Assembly (NCBI RefSeq): GCF_032583975.1
Contig: NZ_JAWHTF010000001.1
From: Gilvirhabdus luticola
GTDB taxonomy: Bacteria > Bacteroidota > Bacteroidia > Flavobacteriales > Flavobacteriaceae
DNA: 64,000 nucleotides
Strand: one strand, 5' to 3'
A program made the translations under genes and the position numbers. This document shows, piece by piece, positions 34,220 through 43,524 of this stretch (position 1 is its first letter; the number at the start of each line of letters is the position of its first letter). Under the pieces are notes generated by a model that was given only the letters and a program-made list of their open reading frames with translations, searched no databases and was not told the DNA's origin.

Positions 34220-35320
34220 TTAATGTTCGTGTTCATGTTCCTCCATTGCAGACCCAATATAAAGAGCTGACAATAGAGTAAATATATATGCCTGAATGGC
34301 AACTACCAATACTTCAATTACACTAATAAATACTGAAAAGAAAATAGACGCAGGTGCGACCCAAATACTTTTTGCAATAAATATTAATGAAATTAAACTC
34401 AATACAATGATGTGTCCCGCTGAAATGTTAGCAAACAATCGTATCATAAGTGATATTGGCTTGATAAAAATGCCCATAAATTCAATAGGTGCTAAAAACA
34501 ATTTCATTGGCACCGGTAAACCAGGCATCCAGAAAATATGTTTCCAGTAATCTTTATTCCCTACTAAAGTTGTAATAACAAATGTGATGATTGCTAATAC
34601 TAAAGTAAATGCTATGTTTCCACTTAAATTGGCGCTAAATGGAAAAAACGGAATCAATCCCATCAGGTTATTAATCCAGATAAAAAAGAATAAAGTTAAT
34701 AAGAAAGGTAAAAACCTTTTGTAATGCTTCTCGCCAATATTTGGAATTGCAACTTCGTCTCTAATAAAAACAACTAAAGGCTCTGTAAATTTTGCAATAC
34801 CTGTTGGAACACCATTTTCAGATTTTTTATAAGCTCTTGCAGACAATCCAAATATTAATACCAGCAATATAATAGATAAGAACATTGAAAATACTAATTT
34901 GGTAATTGAAAAGTCTAACGGTTTATCATTTACAGCATGATGTTGTTCGTCATGGCTAATATAAGAATCATGTTCAGCATCATTGCTTGCGTAATATATT
35001 TCTTCATGATACTTGACTAACTTTTGCCCTTTTCTTTCAACTACTACTTTACCGCTATCATCATGGTGAAATTCAGAAGACATAAACGTCACTAAACCAT
35101 TGTCTGTCCAAAGAATCACTGGTAGTGGAAAAGAAATAGCGTGTCCTTTCCAATCCATGATATGGAAATCGTGAGCGTCCTTAATATGATGCATGATCAT
35201 ATCTGTAACGTTAAACTCTTCTTGACTGGTTTCACTGGATGTCTTTTCTGAAGCATTTCCAATAAAAGAAAATGAAAGTAAAAAGCTAAAAAGCAGTGTT
35301 TTAAACGTTTTGATTTGCAT
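34220..35320 (-). CDS. atpB: ATP synthase F0 subunit a, Bacteroidetes type with N-terminal extension
   Basis: 366 residues from the ATG at 35320 (a TTG four codons upstream is possible but less likely). The proton-channel subunit with the essential Arg in SLMIRLFANISAGH. It is ~100 residues longer than E. coli AtpB: an apparent signal peptide (about 4-22) and a periplasmic domain of ~120 residues precede the five to six membrane helices, the form known in Bacteroidetes. The C-terminus is His/Glu-rich (EEHEHEH). It is the first gene of the atpBEFHAG transcript, with its own promoter. Confidence 0.96.
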   Translation of the reverse strand: MQIKTFKTLLFSFLLSFSFIGNASEKTSSETSQEEFNVTDMIMHHIKDAHDFHIMDWKGHAISFPLPVILWTDNGLVTFMSSEFHHDDSGKVVVERKGQKLVKYHEEIYYASNDAEHDSYISHDEQHHAVNDKPLDFSITKLVFSMFLSIILLVLIFGLSARAYKKSENGVPTGIAKFTEPLVVFIRDEVAIPNIGEKHYKRFLPFLLTLFFFIWINNLMGLIPFFPFSANLSGNIAFTLVLAIITFVITTLVGNKDYWKHIFWMPGLPVPMKLFLAPIEFMGIFIKPISLMIRLFANISAGHIIVLSLISLIFIAKSIWVAPASIFFSVFISVIEVLVVAIQAYIFTLLSALYIGSAMEEHEHEH

Positions 35321-35359
35321 TAGTTTGTCCAATTAAAATGCCTTTTCTAAAATTCGGTG

Positions 35360-35390
35360 CAAATATACACGCATTAAATTAATTGGCAAA
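35360..35390 (-). promoter_or_regulatory. Promoter for the atpBEFHAG operon
   Basis: On the minus strand TTTG (35387-35390), a 19-base spacer and TATATTTG (35360-35367), a full match to the Bacteroidetes promoter consensus, 39 bases before the atpB ATG. It separates the F0F1 genes from the upstream sprE-bactofilin-atpZ group. Confidence 0.7.
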
Positions 35391-35406
35391 CTAAAAACAA
35401 CAATGT

Positions 35407-35790
35407 TTAGCTTTTTTGGAGAAAATTATTAATGCTCAAAATTTCAAACGTTAGAAACAGAAAATATGGTATGAAAAAATTGAGAATTTCTAGTTGAGTA
35501 TAGTCTGATTTTCCAAAAATAATTGGCAGCAAAAATACAATTGCTAAAACCATTTTGATAATGGTTAATCCTAAAAAGAGTTGATATATTTTTTGACTAC
35601 CTCGTTTACTCCTATAATTCAGAATAGAAAACACAAGAAAAACCAAAAGTGCATTGAAAACATATATCGCATATAACGGTATATACAGTTTCCCGTCAAA
35701 AAACTCATAAATTATATAAAAGTGAATTCCAAAAAGAACAGATGAAAATAATAAAAGACGAATTAGAAAATTACTGGTGTCTTTGGTCAT
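35407..35790 (-). CDS. Small membrane protein of the atp locus (DUF6168-like)
   Basis: 127 residues with four predicted TM helices (about 8-28, 38-58, 70-90, 100-118). It lies between atpZ and atpB, the place where other bacteria have atpI-type accessory proteins. The Bacteroidetes family at this position is, to my knowledge, DUF6168; the match is from memory. A role in c-ring assembly or Mg2+ supply is contextual only. Confidence 0.75.
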   Translation of the reverse strand: MTKDTSNFLIRLLLFSSVLFGIHFYIIYEFFDGKLYIPLYAIYVFNALLVFLVFSILNYRSKRGSQKIYQLFLGLTIIKMVLAIVFLLPIIFGKSDYTQLEILNFFIPYFLFLTFEILSINNFLQKS

Positions 35791-35801
35791 TTAGATTTGT
35801 T

Positions 35802-36050
35802 TTATTTTTTTGTTGATTTGGTTACTTGTTTAATAACACTGTAAAGCGCAATTCCTATTGAAGCTAACGAGCAGATAATACTAAATAATTGATATTGATT
35901 AGGGTAATGTTCGTCTAATTTTATACCTGCGAAGACACCTAACCCAATTGTAGCAAGCATTTGAAAACCAATACCTGTAAAGCGAGCATAGTTATTAAGC
36001 CGATCTTTCTGAACCTGATGGTGTCGATCCTGTTGGTTTTTGTTGGTCAC
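35802..36050 (-). CDS. atpZ: AtpZ/AtpI family protein
   Basis: 82 residues: a polar N-terminus and two TM helices (about 24-43 and 51-72) with the family pattern ARFTGIGFQMLATIGLGVFAGIKLDE. AtpZ/AtpI proteins help assemble the c-ring or supply Mg2+. The start lies 56 bases inside the bactofilin gene; no other in-frame ATG occurs before the first helix, so the overlap appears real. Confidence 0.85.
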   Translation of the reverse strand: MTNKNQQDRHHQVQKDRLNNYARFTGIGFQMLATIGLGVFAGIKLDEHYPNQYQLFSIICSLASIGIALYSVIKQVTKSTKK

Positions 36051-36429
36051 CTTTGTTAAATTCTTTTACGGTACCTTTCATTACGCATGTAACGTTAAAT
36101 GTTGCTCCTGGTTCAACTGCCAATTTTCCTGCAACAACTTCTCCTTCTATATGAGCCGAAGTCTTTAATGTTAAAGTGCCTGACAAAGCTAGTTTTCCAG
36201 AAAATTTTCCTTCAAAATAAGCGTCTGTACCTTGAAGTGTTCCTTTAATATGTCCGGATTTACCAACAACTACTTTACCTGATGTTCTTAAGTTTCCTTC
36301 AACAAGACCGTCAATTCTAAAGTCGCCTTCACTTATTAAATCTCCTACTATTTTAGTGCCTTTAGACACTATGTTCTGATTTGAAGTACCTTCAATTGAT
36401 TGCTTTTCTTTTTTATTTTCTGAGAACAT
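35995..36429 (-). CDS. Bactofilin (polymer-forming cytoskeletal protein)
   Basis: 144 residues. The bactofilin domain (about 20-115) shows the repetitive beta-helix rhythm G(D/N)xxxxGxxxxDGxxxG, as in KIVGDLISEGDFRIDGLVEG and SGKVVVGKSGHIKGTLQG. Bactofilins form non-nucleotide filaments that place wall or envelope machinery. The disordered C-terminus (GDQQKPTGSTPSGSERSA) overlaps the atpZ start by 56 bases. Directly downstream of sprE/porW with 12 bases between. Confidence 0.9.
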   Translation of the reverse strand: MFSENKKEKQSIEGTSNQNIVSKGTKIVGDLISEGDFRIDGLVEGNLRTSGKVVVGKSGHIKGTLQGTDAYFEGKFSGKLALSGTLTLKTSAHIEGEVVAGKLAVEPGATFNVTCVMKGTVKEFNKGDQQKPTGSTPSGSERSA

Positions 36430-36441
36430 AATCTTATAATT

Positions 36442-39018
36442 TTAGTTATTATTTATGCTCAAATATTCGTCTAAATTCTTATGTATTTGGACTATTTGAT
36501 AATTTGAAGAAGAAATTACAAAATCAGGTTTTTTAACTTTGTTCCTATCTTCTTCTTTAAATAATAAGTTAAACATTTTTGCTTCATCTATATATTCTAA
36601 ACCATGTACAAGTACTAGTAAAGTATCTAAATCGTAAACATCTGTAGAGACAACAATATTTTTGAAATGCGAATTTCCAATAACTTCATTCAAAGTTGTG
36701 ATAAATGTATTCAACTCTTCTTCTTTGGGATTATTGAACATGTATACGGCTTTTACATTTTTTTCCAATGTGTCATCTACAAACTCTTTGCTTGCCAACT
36801 TTGGAAGCATGTTTAAGGAAATGTTTTCTGCCTTTTTCCCTTCTATATCATTTGGATAGTTTAAAGCCACATAATTTATGGCTTTCGCATAAGGTTCATA
36901 ACCATACAAACGGCCAATGGCATTTGCTTTTAACAATTCGAATTTTGCAACCATGGCGTCACCATCAAACATATTGATATATTCATCACATTTTGAGATA
37001 ACTTCAACATATTCCTGTTTTTCATGAAGCTTATATAGATTTTTATATAAACTTTCTGGACTGCTTTCGTCCTTGGTTGATGCCAATTCTGGATTCATCA
37101 AAATTGTTGCATATCTTGAGTCTGGATAGTTAGTTATAATATCGTTTTTGGCAATCTCGGCTTCATCATTATTCTCCAAAACAGAATAAATTTTATATAA
37201 ATTATATTTTGCTGGTAAAACCAAGCGTTCTTCCGGGTTATTGCTTAACAATTGTTGAAGTTTTGTCTTTGCCAAATCGTATTCTTTAAACTTCTCCTTA
37301 TAAATTAAACCTAATTGATAATAGGCGTAGTTTCTTTCTTTGGTAATGCTATCTATTTCTTTTTCTGTTGAAGGGATTTTGGATATGTAAAATTCAGGAT
37401 CATACAGTTCATCTTCAGAAGCAGTAGCTAGTACATCATCAATGGTGTTGGTGTTGTTTAAGCCAGAGCTGGTTTTATTAGACCACCTCCAATTGTCTTC
37501 CAACTGTCTATCACCCCAAACTTTAATAAACTCATTTTTTCCAAAAGAAACAGTTGTTGGGTTATAAAAATAAAATGTTGAGGCTTGATTTGGCAAACCT
37601 CCACTTCTATTTAAACTACCTTGCAACCCTGGTCTATTGCCTTTTGAATTCTTATCAGCGACAACAAGGCCTTTGTTTCTTTCTATAATTTCCTGTTTCT
37701 CTTTTTCAGCTTCGACTTTCGCCTTGAGTATATCTATATAGTGGGTAAAAAACTTTAGTTTTTGCGCTTCAGACATGCCTACAAGATTCATGATACTATC
37801 ATCAACTTGAACTATGTTTTCATAATAAATTACATCTTCCAAGTTGTCTCTTTTGCGTTTTACAACCCTAAATTCTTTAGTGCTCTGCTCTAAATTGGTT
37901 AAAGTGCTATCATAATAAGCACCTGCTTCTTTGTATAAAGAATTATTGAAACTCATTTCGGCTAAAACTTCATAACTTCTCGCCTTTAATCTTTTGTCCT
38001 CACTTGGTTCTCTTAAAGACTTGTTGAAATATTCCACGGCTAGGGAATCTGAACCATTGTTTAAATGGTATTGTGCAATTTGGTGATAGATTTTATCAAG
38101 ATATGGTCTATTCTCACGGTCTTCTTCTAAATCAGTTAAGAGTTCGTGAAATGCTAATTTATCTTGATTTTCAAAATCAAAGTTTTTAGCTTTTCCAATA
38201 TGTGCTGCGATCAAATATATTCTTGGTGTTTTACGATGCAACTCTATGACCTTATCAAACGCTATGTTAGCACTGTCTTTATAACCCAATTCATTATACA
38301 ATTGTCCTTGGATAAATCGAAATCTTCCGCGCTCGTCATTGTTTTTTGTAGCATTTGATGCGATCTCCAATTGTGTAACTGCACTATCTATAGATTTTGT
38401 GTTAATATAAGCTTGAGCAAGCATTGATGCTGCATCAGCTAAATCTTGATCCTCTAACTCTTCCTCTTCCAAAAGACGTTTTAGATTTTTAATGGCCAAT
38501 TCTTCATTTTCAAGACGAATATTAGCTTTTTCTTTCCAGATTTTAACTTGATTTATCTTATCGCTTGTAGGATATTTATTTAAAATATTATTAAAGGCAT
38601 CTAAAGCAGGCACAAAACGTTGATCGAAATATCTTGCTTTACCAAGTAATAAATAAGCCTCATCTATTTGAGGATTCTTTTCTTTACCCTTAATATTCAT
38701 ACTGTGCTTCTGAATAGCTTTTACTGCTTTTTCTTCAGCTCTTGTGAAATTTTCATTTTCAGATTCTCCTGGTAAAATTACCTCATCTGAAACCTGCATT
38801 CTTTCTATCGGTAAAATTTCCCAATAGTTGTCTTTATAAGATTCATTAAGTGTGATTTTACCTTCTTGAAGTGCGTTATAACCATTGTATAACGTGTTGT
38901 ATTCTGTTGCTACAGCGTGGAAGTTTCTACTAACAAAGCTGTCTTTTTTACGAGAACAGCTTGTTATGAAAATTGCTGTAATTGCGACAACTGATATGAC
39001 TTTTAAAAATGTTTTCAA
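36442..39018 (-). CDS. sprE: Type IX secretion/gliding lipoprotein SprE (PorW)
   Basis: 858 residues. Lipoprotein signal ending AIFITSC (lipid Cys21), followed by SRKKDSFVSRNFHAVATEYNTLYNG cut short by many TPR-like repeats; this opening is characteristic of SprE/PorW. The protein is a periplasm-facing lipoprotein needed for type IX secretion of adhesins such as SprB, and so for gliding. A low-complexity middle region (about 455-490, NRPGLQGSLNRSGGLPNQA) separates two TPR-rich halves. It is followed by the bactofilin and atp genes on the same strand. Confidence 0.9.
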   Translation of the reverse strand: MKTFLKVISVVAITAIFITSCSRKKDSFVSRNFHAVATEYNTLYNGYNALQEGKITLNESYKDNYWEILPIERMQVSDEVILPGESENENFTRAEEKAVKAIQKHSMNIKGKEKNPQIDEAYLLLGKARYFDQRFVPALDAFNNILNKYPTSDKINQVKIWKEKANIRLENEELAIKNLKRLLEEEELEDQDLADAASMLAQAYINTKSIDSAVTQLEIASNATKNNDERGRFRFIQGQLYNELGYKDSANIAFDKVIELHRKTPRIYLIAAHIGKAKNFDFENQDKLAFHELLTDLEEDRENRPYLDKIYHQIAQYHLNNGSDSLAVEYFNKSLREPSEDKRLKARSYEVLAEMSFNNSLYKEAGAYYDSTLTNLEQSTKEFRVVKRKRDNLEDVIYYENIVQVDDSIMNLVGMSEAQKLKFFTHYIDILKAKVEAEKEKQEIIERNKGLVVADKNSKGNRPGLQGSLNRSGGLPNQASTFYFYNPTTVSFGKNEFIKVWGDRQLEDNWRWSNKTSSGLNNTNTIDDVLATASEDELYDPEFYISKIPSTEKEIDSITKERNYAYYQLGLIYKEKFKEYDLAKTKLQQLLSNNPEERLVLPAKYNLYKIYSVLENNDEAEIAKNDIITNYPDSRYATILMNPELASTKDESSPESLYKNLYKLHEKQEYVEVISKCDEYINMFDGDAMVAKFELLKANAIGRLYGYEPYAKAINYVALNYPNDIEGKKAENISLNMLPKLASKEFVDDTLEKNVKAVYMFNNPKEEELNTFITTLNEVIGNSHFKNIVVSTDVYDLDTLLVLVHGLEYIDEAKMFNLLFKEEDRNKVKKPDFVISSSNYQIVQIHKNLDEYLSINNN

Positions 39019-39138
39019 AAGATAGGTTGCTTTAATCTAATAAATAACTATAAACTCTTGTTATTATTATGTTAAAGCGTAAAAATAAACATCTTTTTGG
39101 ATATAGCTATAAAATAAAAGTTCTTTTAGATGAAACGA

Positions 39139-39834
39139 TTATTGAGCAAAATGTGTTTCTAATTCCTTTAAGGTTGCCTCGCTAGTGGTTAAGTCTCTAA
39201 TAATTTCGCCTTTATCAAGCACAACAATTCGTTCACAAACATCTGTTACATGAAGTAAATCATGACTTGAAATTAGAACTGTGACACCTTGTTTTTCGGC
39301 AAGATCTTTTATGATGGCTTTTAAGCGTATTTGCGTTGTTGGATCTAAATTAGCAAAAGGTTCATCTAAAATTATAACTTCTGGGTTGCCAATAAGTGCA
39401 GCAACAATCCCGACTTTCTTTTGATTCCCTTTGCTTAAGTCTCTTAAATACTTTTTCTGGTTTAAAATTTCACCATGAAAAAAGTCTTCAAATTGAGACA
39501 ACAGCGCATCTACATCTGCTTTATTTTGCCCTCTAAGGTCTCCTATGAAATAGAAGTATTCTTCTGGTGTTAAATAACCTATTAAAAAACTTTCATCAAT
39601 AAAAGTTGAGGTAAATGGTTTCCAGTCTTCGCTTTCATCTACTTGAATGTTATTGTTTTTAATTTTACCAGTAGTTGGTTTTATCAAGTCCAATAACAAA
39701 CTAAAATATGTGGTTTTACCAGCTCCGTTGTTACCAACTAAACCAAAGCTTTGTCCTTTAGGAATATCTAAACCTTGTATTTTTAAAACCGTTTTATTAC
39801 TGTATACTTTTGTAAGGTCTGATGTTACTATCAT
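39139..39834 (-). CDS. ABC transporter ATP-binding protein
   Basis: About 231 residues from the ATG at 39834; a longer frame from 39870 would overlap the permease gene and adds only a basic lead, so the shorter form was chosen. One NBD: Walker A GNNGAGKTT, signature LSKGNQKKVG, Walker B VIILDEPFANLDP and switch His in SSHDLLHV. It matches export-type ATPases paired with DUF5687 permeases. The substrate is unknown. It starts 10 bases after its permease. Confidence 0.9.
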   Translation of the reverse strand: MIVTSDLTKVYSNKTVLKIQGLDIPKGQSFGLVGNNGAGKTTYFSLLLDLIKPTTGKIKNNNIQVDESEDWKPFTSTFIDESFLIGYLTPEEYFYFIGDLRGQNKADVDALLSQFEDFFHGEILNQKKYLRDLSKGNQKKVGIVAALIGNPEVIILDEPFANLDPTTQIRLKAIIKDLAEKQGVTVLISSHDLLHVTDVCERIVVLDKGEIIRDLTTSEATLKELETHFAQ

Positions 39835-39844
39835 GATTTTTAAA

Positions 39845-41326
39845 TTAAGTTTCTTGACTAAATGCGTCAATCATTTTATATTTTGAGTCTAAATACTTAA
39901 GAGTTATGAACCTCATGAGTTTTTGATGAAAAACAATTCCTATCACTCCTAAAATAATCAACAATAAACAAGCTATTTCAAAACTTGAAATCACATAAAA
40001 CAATGCAAATAAACCTAGCGGAATAAGCAATAGCGGAATTCCAATAAGCCATTGTACAGCTCCCGTGCCTTGATAATTAAATGCAGCTCTTTGATTTAAA
40101 TCTATTTTCTTTCTGTTATATGAGCCTCCAAACAATATAACATGCGTATTTACTCCTATGTTATAAATTGCCGCAGCAAAATGTGCAATTAAAATCTTCC
40201 ATCCAAAATAAACATACGGAATGCTTAAAACAAAAAGAATAATAACACTGGCTGCCATTAGCGTGAATTTTGATTTTAAATACTCTTCATACTTTATATT
40301 TTGACTCATTAACATTTTATAATAACCGCTATCCCAAGCTGGAATAAACTGCCCGAAATTGATTAAAAAGATGCCCGTTACAAAAATACCAATGAATGCA
40401 AAAAACCAAGGCATATCTTGATATGTAGGCTGTGGATAAAAAAACAAACCGTAAAGTAATCCAATAATTAAAATAAAAACTGAAGAACGAGGTCTTTTGT
40501 TTCTCCAAATAAGTCTCAAATCCAATTGCAGAAAAGGAGCAACATTGCCAAATTTTCTTGTCCACGCTAAATCTGAAGTTTTAACTTCTTCAGTTTTAGA
40601 CTTTAATGAACTATCTAGATACAACTGCTTCTTTAAGTTTTTGAAATTAGCTATATAAAGTCCAAGTAGAATAGCAAGAGGAATCACTACTAAAATTGGA
40701 TTACTGTAAATTGAAGAGATTCCGTTAGATAATAGGCTTGAAAATGAAACAACATTAAAATAATTTAATACAAACAATCCTCCAGCAAAAACGATGATGG
40801 GCAAAAACGATAACTCTGTTTGAGAAGATAGGCTTTCAATTATAAAATTCAAGAAGTTAATAATCAATGTAATTATTAAAAGCGAAAGCATCCAAATTAA
40901 AACCGAATTTACTGGATAATCATTTACAATTAAGGTCACGCCAAATGGAATAATTGCAAAAAGTGGTAAAAAATTGAAAAAAGATAATGCAGACTTCCCT
41001 AAAACATAATGCACAATTTTGCTACGCCTCACTGGTAAAGTCAACAACGGTTTGACTGACATTACAGGTAGTTTTTGAAAGAAAAAACGCATCAAAATAT
41101 CTGCAAGAATCCAATAAAATAATATGCTATTTACTATGTTTAAAGGGTCTTGATCTGGAAGTTGTTCTATTAAAATTGGATAAAGAGCAATTCCTAAAAA
41201 CAAAAATATTGCTATAAAATATAAAGCAACAAATATGAGCAAGATGTTTAGTGCTACACTTTTTTGCCAATACGATGATCTAAAATATTGTTTCCATTCT
41301 AAATTAAAGAAGTGCTTTAATTTCAT
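39845..41326 (-). CDS. DUF5687 family ABC transporter permease
   Basis: 493 residues with about 12 hydrophobic segments, starting MKLKHFFNLEWKQYFRSSYW, which is typical of DUF5687. It forms the membrane half of an ABC exporter with the ATPase directly downstream. Conserved in Bacteroidetes, with no known substrate. Confidence 0.83.
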   Translation of the reverse strand: MKLKHFFNLEWKQYFRSSYWQKSVALNILLIFVALYFIAIFLFLGIALYPILIEQLPDQDPLNIVNSILFYWILADILMRFFFQKLPVMSVKPLLTLPVRRSKIVHYVLGKSALSFFNFLPLFAIIPFGVTLIVNDYPVNSVLIWMLSLLIITLIINFLNFIIESLSSQTELSFLPIIVFAGGLFVLNYFNVVSFSSLLSNGISSIYSNPILVVIPLAILLGLYIANFKNLKKQLYLDSSLKSKTEEVKTSDLAWTRKFGNVAPFLQLDLRLIWRNKRPRSSVFILIIGLLYGLFFYPQPTYQDMPWFFAFIGIFVTGIFLINFGQFIPAWDSGYYKMLMSQNIKYEEYLKSKFTLMAASVIILFVLSIPYVYFGWKILIAHFAAAIYNIGVNTHVILFGGSYNRKKIDLNQRAAFNYQGTGAVQWLIGIPLLLIPLGLFALFYVISSFEIACLLLIILGVIGIVFHQKLMRFITLKYLDSKYKMIDAFSQET

Positions 41327-41408
41327 TTGTTTTAGGTTAGATTTAATGTATAAGTAATATTATATCAGATTTTGTTACAATCAAAACTCAAATACTATTT
41401 ATGTTTTA

Positions 41409-41416
41409 TATTTTTG
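41409..41416 (+). promoter_or_regulatory. -7 box for the PaaE-like reductase gene
   Basis: TATTTTTG matches TAnnTTTG and ends 12 bases before the ATG at 41429. No good -33 element at the expected distance. Confidence 0.45.
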
Positions 41417-41428
41417 CCAAAAAAATAA

Positions 41429-42484
41429 ATGTCGCAATTTCATAAACTTACAATAAAAGAAATTAAGAAAGTAACTCAAAAAGCTGTTACTATTAGTTTT
41501 AATGTTCCTGAAAACTTAAAAGACACTTTCTCATTTAAGGCAGGTCAGTATATCACTTTAAAAACCTCTTTAGAAGGTCAAGAAATAAGAAGAGATTATT
41601 CGCTTTGCTCTTCATCTAAAAGTGGCGAACTTAAAGTTGCTGTAAAAGCTGTAGAGCATGGAGTATTTTCAAAATTTGCAAATTCAGAATTAAAAGTAAA
41701 TGACGTTATAGAGGTTTCAGAACCTAATGGTAGGTTTACTTTTGAACCAGACCAAAGCAAATCAAGAACAATCTCTGCATTTGCTGCTGGAAGTGGGATT
41801 ACGCCAATAATGAGTATTGTAAAAACAGTTTTGGAAGAAGAGCCATTAAGTAACTTTATTTTAATTTATGGAAACAAAACGCCTGAAGACACCATCTTTT
41901 ATAATGAACTTTTAGCTCTGCAAACTCAATATAATAATCGACTTAAAATCCAATTTGTATTTAGTCAGGCACAAAAAGAAGATGCATTGTTTGGACGAAT
42001 TGATAAAAGTGTAGTCAACTTCGTCATCAAAAATCTATTTAATAAAACTTCAGTTGATACTTTTTATTTGTGTGGCCCAGAAGCCATGATTTACATGGTT
42101 AAAGATGTTTTGATTGAAAATCATGTTTCTGAAAGCAATATAAAATTTGAATTATTTACTGTTGCCACTCCTGAAAAAACCAATATAATAAACGCTGTGA
42201 TTGGTCAAACAAATGTAAGAGTGATGCTGGATGATGAAGAGTTTGATTTTGTAATGGATTCTAAAAAAACCGTTTTAGAAGCAGCCCTTTCTGAAAAGAT
42301 AGATGCGCCTTATTCTTGCCAAGGAGGTATTTGTAGTAGTTGTTTAGCAAGACTAAAAGAAGGTCAGGTAACCATGAGGCAAAATAATATTTTAACAGAT
42401 AGTGAGGTTGCAGAAGGTTTAATTTTAACTTGCCAATCACAACCAACTACCTCGATCATTTATGTTGATTACGATGATGTTTAA
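41429..42484 (+). CDS. PaaE-like flavodoxin/ferredoxin reductase (FAD, NAD(P)H, 2Fe-2S)
   Basis: 351 residues in three domains: FAD-binding (about 1-105, RRDYSLCSS), NAD(P)-binding (about 110-235, AAGSGITPIMSI and YLCGPEAM), and a C-terminal plant-type ferredoxin (about 260-351, CQGGICSSCLARLKEG with a later Cys in LTCQS). This is the layout of PaaE, the reductase of the phenylacetyl-CoA epoxidase. No paaABCD genes are nearby, so its oxygenase or desaturase partner must be elsewhere. It is followed tail-to-tail by an LPS glycosyltransferase. Confidence 0.87.
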   Translation: MSQFHKLTIKEIKKVTQKAVTISFNVPENLKDTFSFKAGQYITLKTSLEGQEIRRDYSLCSSSKSGELKVAVKAVEHGVFSKFANSELKVNDVIEVSEPNGRFTFEPDQSKSRTISAFAAGSGITPIMSIVKTVLEEEPLSNFILIYGNKTPEDTIFYNELLALQTQYNNRLKIQFVFSQAQKEDALFGRIDKSVVNFVIKNLFNKTSVDTFYLCGPEAMIYMVKDVLIENHVSESNIKFELFTVATPEKTNIINAVIGQTNVRVMLDDEEFDFVMDSKKTVLEAALSEKIDAPYSCQGGICSSCLARLKEGQVTMRQNNILTDSEVAEGLILTCQSQPTTSIIYVDYDDV

Positions 42485-42485
42485 C

Positions 42486-43505
42486 TCATGATAAAATCGA
42501 ATTTATTTTATTAACTATCGTTTCTGGAGAAATACTCCTTATTGCTTCTTTATAGTTTTCTGGATATTTATTGCCGTAAATAGAGGTTGGAATTTTTGGA
42601 AATTTATCTCTATCGGGAAGTAAACAATAATCAGTTGGTTGATTAAAAGGCGTAAATCCAGCAAAAGGATGTGTAACGCCCCAAATAGTGACTACTTTTA
42701 TGCCAAGCATCGCAGCAATATGCCCATTACCTGAATCAGCCGAGAGCATGACGTCTAAATTGGAAATAACATCTATCTCTTCTTTAAGAGATAATTTTCC
42801 AGCAATGCTGGTCACATTTTCAAACTCATCTTGAAGCTTGTTTAGTTGTTCAATCTCATGCTTTCCTCCACCAAAAAGTAAGATCCTATATTTTTTAGAA
42901 AGAGAATTAATAACTTCTGTTAGTAAGTCCAATGGATACATTTTACTTTCATACGCTGCAAAAGGCGCGATACCAATCCATTCTTTAGTGTCGCTTCCAA
43001 TTATTTCAATTGCTTTGTTGCTTAATGCTTTTTTTTCTGGGAATTTTGGGTTTGATAAATCCAAAAGAAAACCTAACCTTCTAAAAACGTCTGCATAGCG
43101 CTCAACTGTTGTTTTGAGTTGCTTAACCTCTTTACCAGAAATTAAAGCTTGCTTTGCTTTTCTTCCTTTATCAATTTGAACAACTTTTATCCCAAGTAAA
43201 AAGAATTTTAAAATATTTGAGCGTAACACATTATGCAAATCTGCAACTGCGTCAGTGTTAAGTTTTTTTAATTCTTTTGACAATTTATATAAGCCCAAAA
43301 CGCCTTTGTGTTTTCTTTTAACATCTGCTGAAAACACACTTACATTCTTTAAATCTCTAAAAAAAGGTTTGAAAAATTCTCTTGTTAAAACGGTAAGTTT
43401 AATATCTGGATATTGTTCTTGAAAAGCTCTTAAAACAGGAACTGTCATAGCCACGTCTCCCATAGCAGAAAGACGAATTACTAGTATATGTTTTATGTTA
43501 GGCAT
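42486..43505 (-). CDS. Glycosyltransferase family 9 (heptosyltransferase-like)
   Basis: 339 residues, GT-B fold of the ADP-heptose:LPS heptosyltransferase family: N-terminal HILVIRLSAMGDVAMTVPVLRAF, and later SADSGNGHIAAMLGIKVVTIWG. It likely adds a core sugar to LPS at the inner membrane. It lies 19 bases after the DUF4254 gene; this pairing recurs in Bacteroidetes and suggests a joint LPS-core task. The donor sugar is not known. Confidence 0.88.
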   Translation of the reverse strand: MPNIKHILVIRLSAMGDVAMTVPVLRAFQEQYPDIKLTVLTREFFKPFFRDLKNVSVFSADVKRKHKGVLGLYKLSKELKKLNTDAVADLHNVLRSNILKFFLLGIKVVQIDKGRKAKQALISGKEVKQLKTTVERYADVFRRLGFLLDLSNPKFPEKKALSNKAIEIIGSDTKEWIGIAPFAAYESKMYPLDLLTEVINSLSKKYRILLFGGGKHEIEQLNKLQDEFENVTSIAGKLSLKEEIDVISNLDVMLSADSGNGHIAAMLGIKVVTIWGVTHPFAGFTPFNQPTDYCLLPDRDKFPKIPTSIYGNKYPENYKEAIRSISPETIVNKINSILS

Positions 43506-43524
43506 CTCGAGAATTCGAGTAAGT

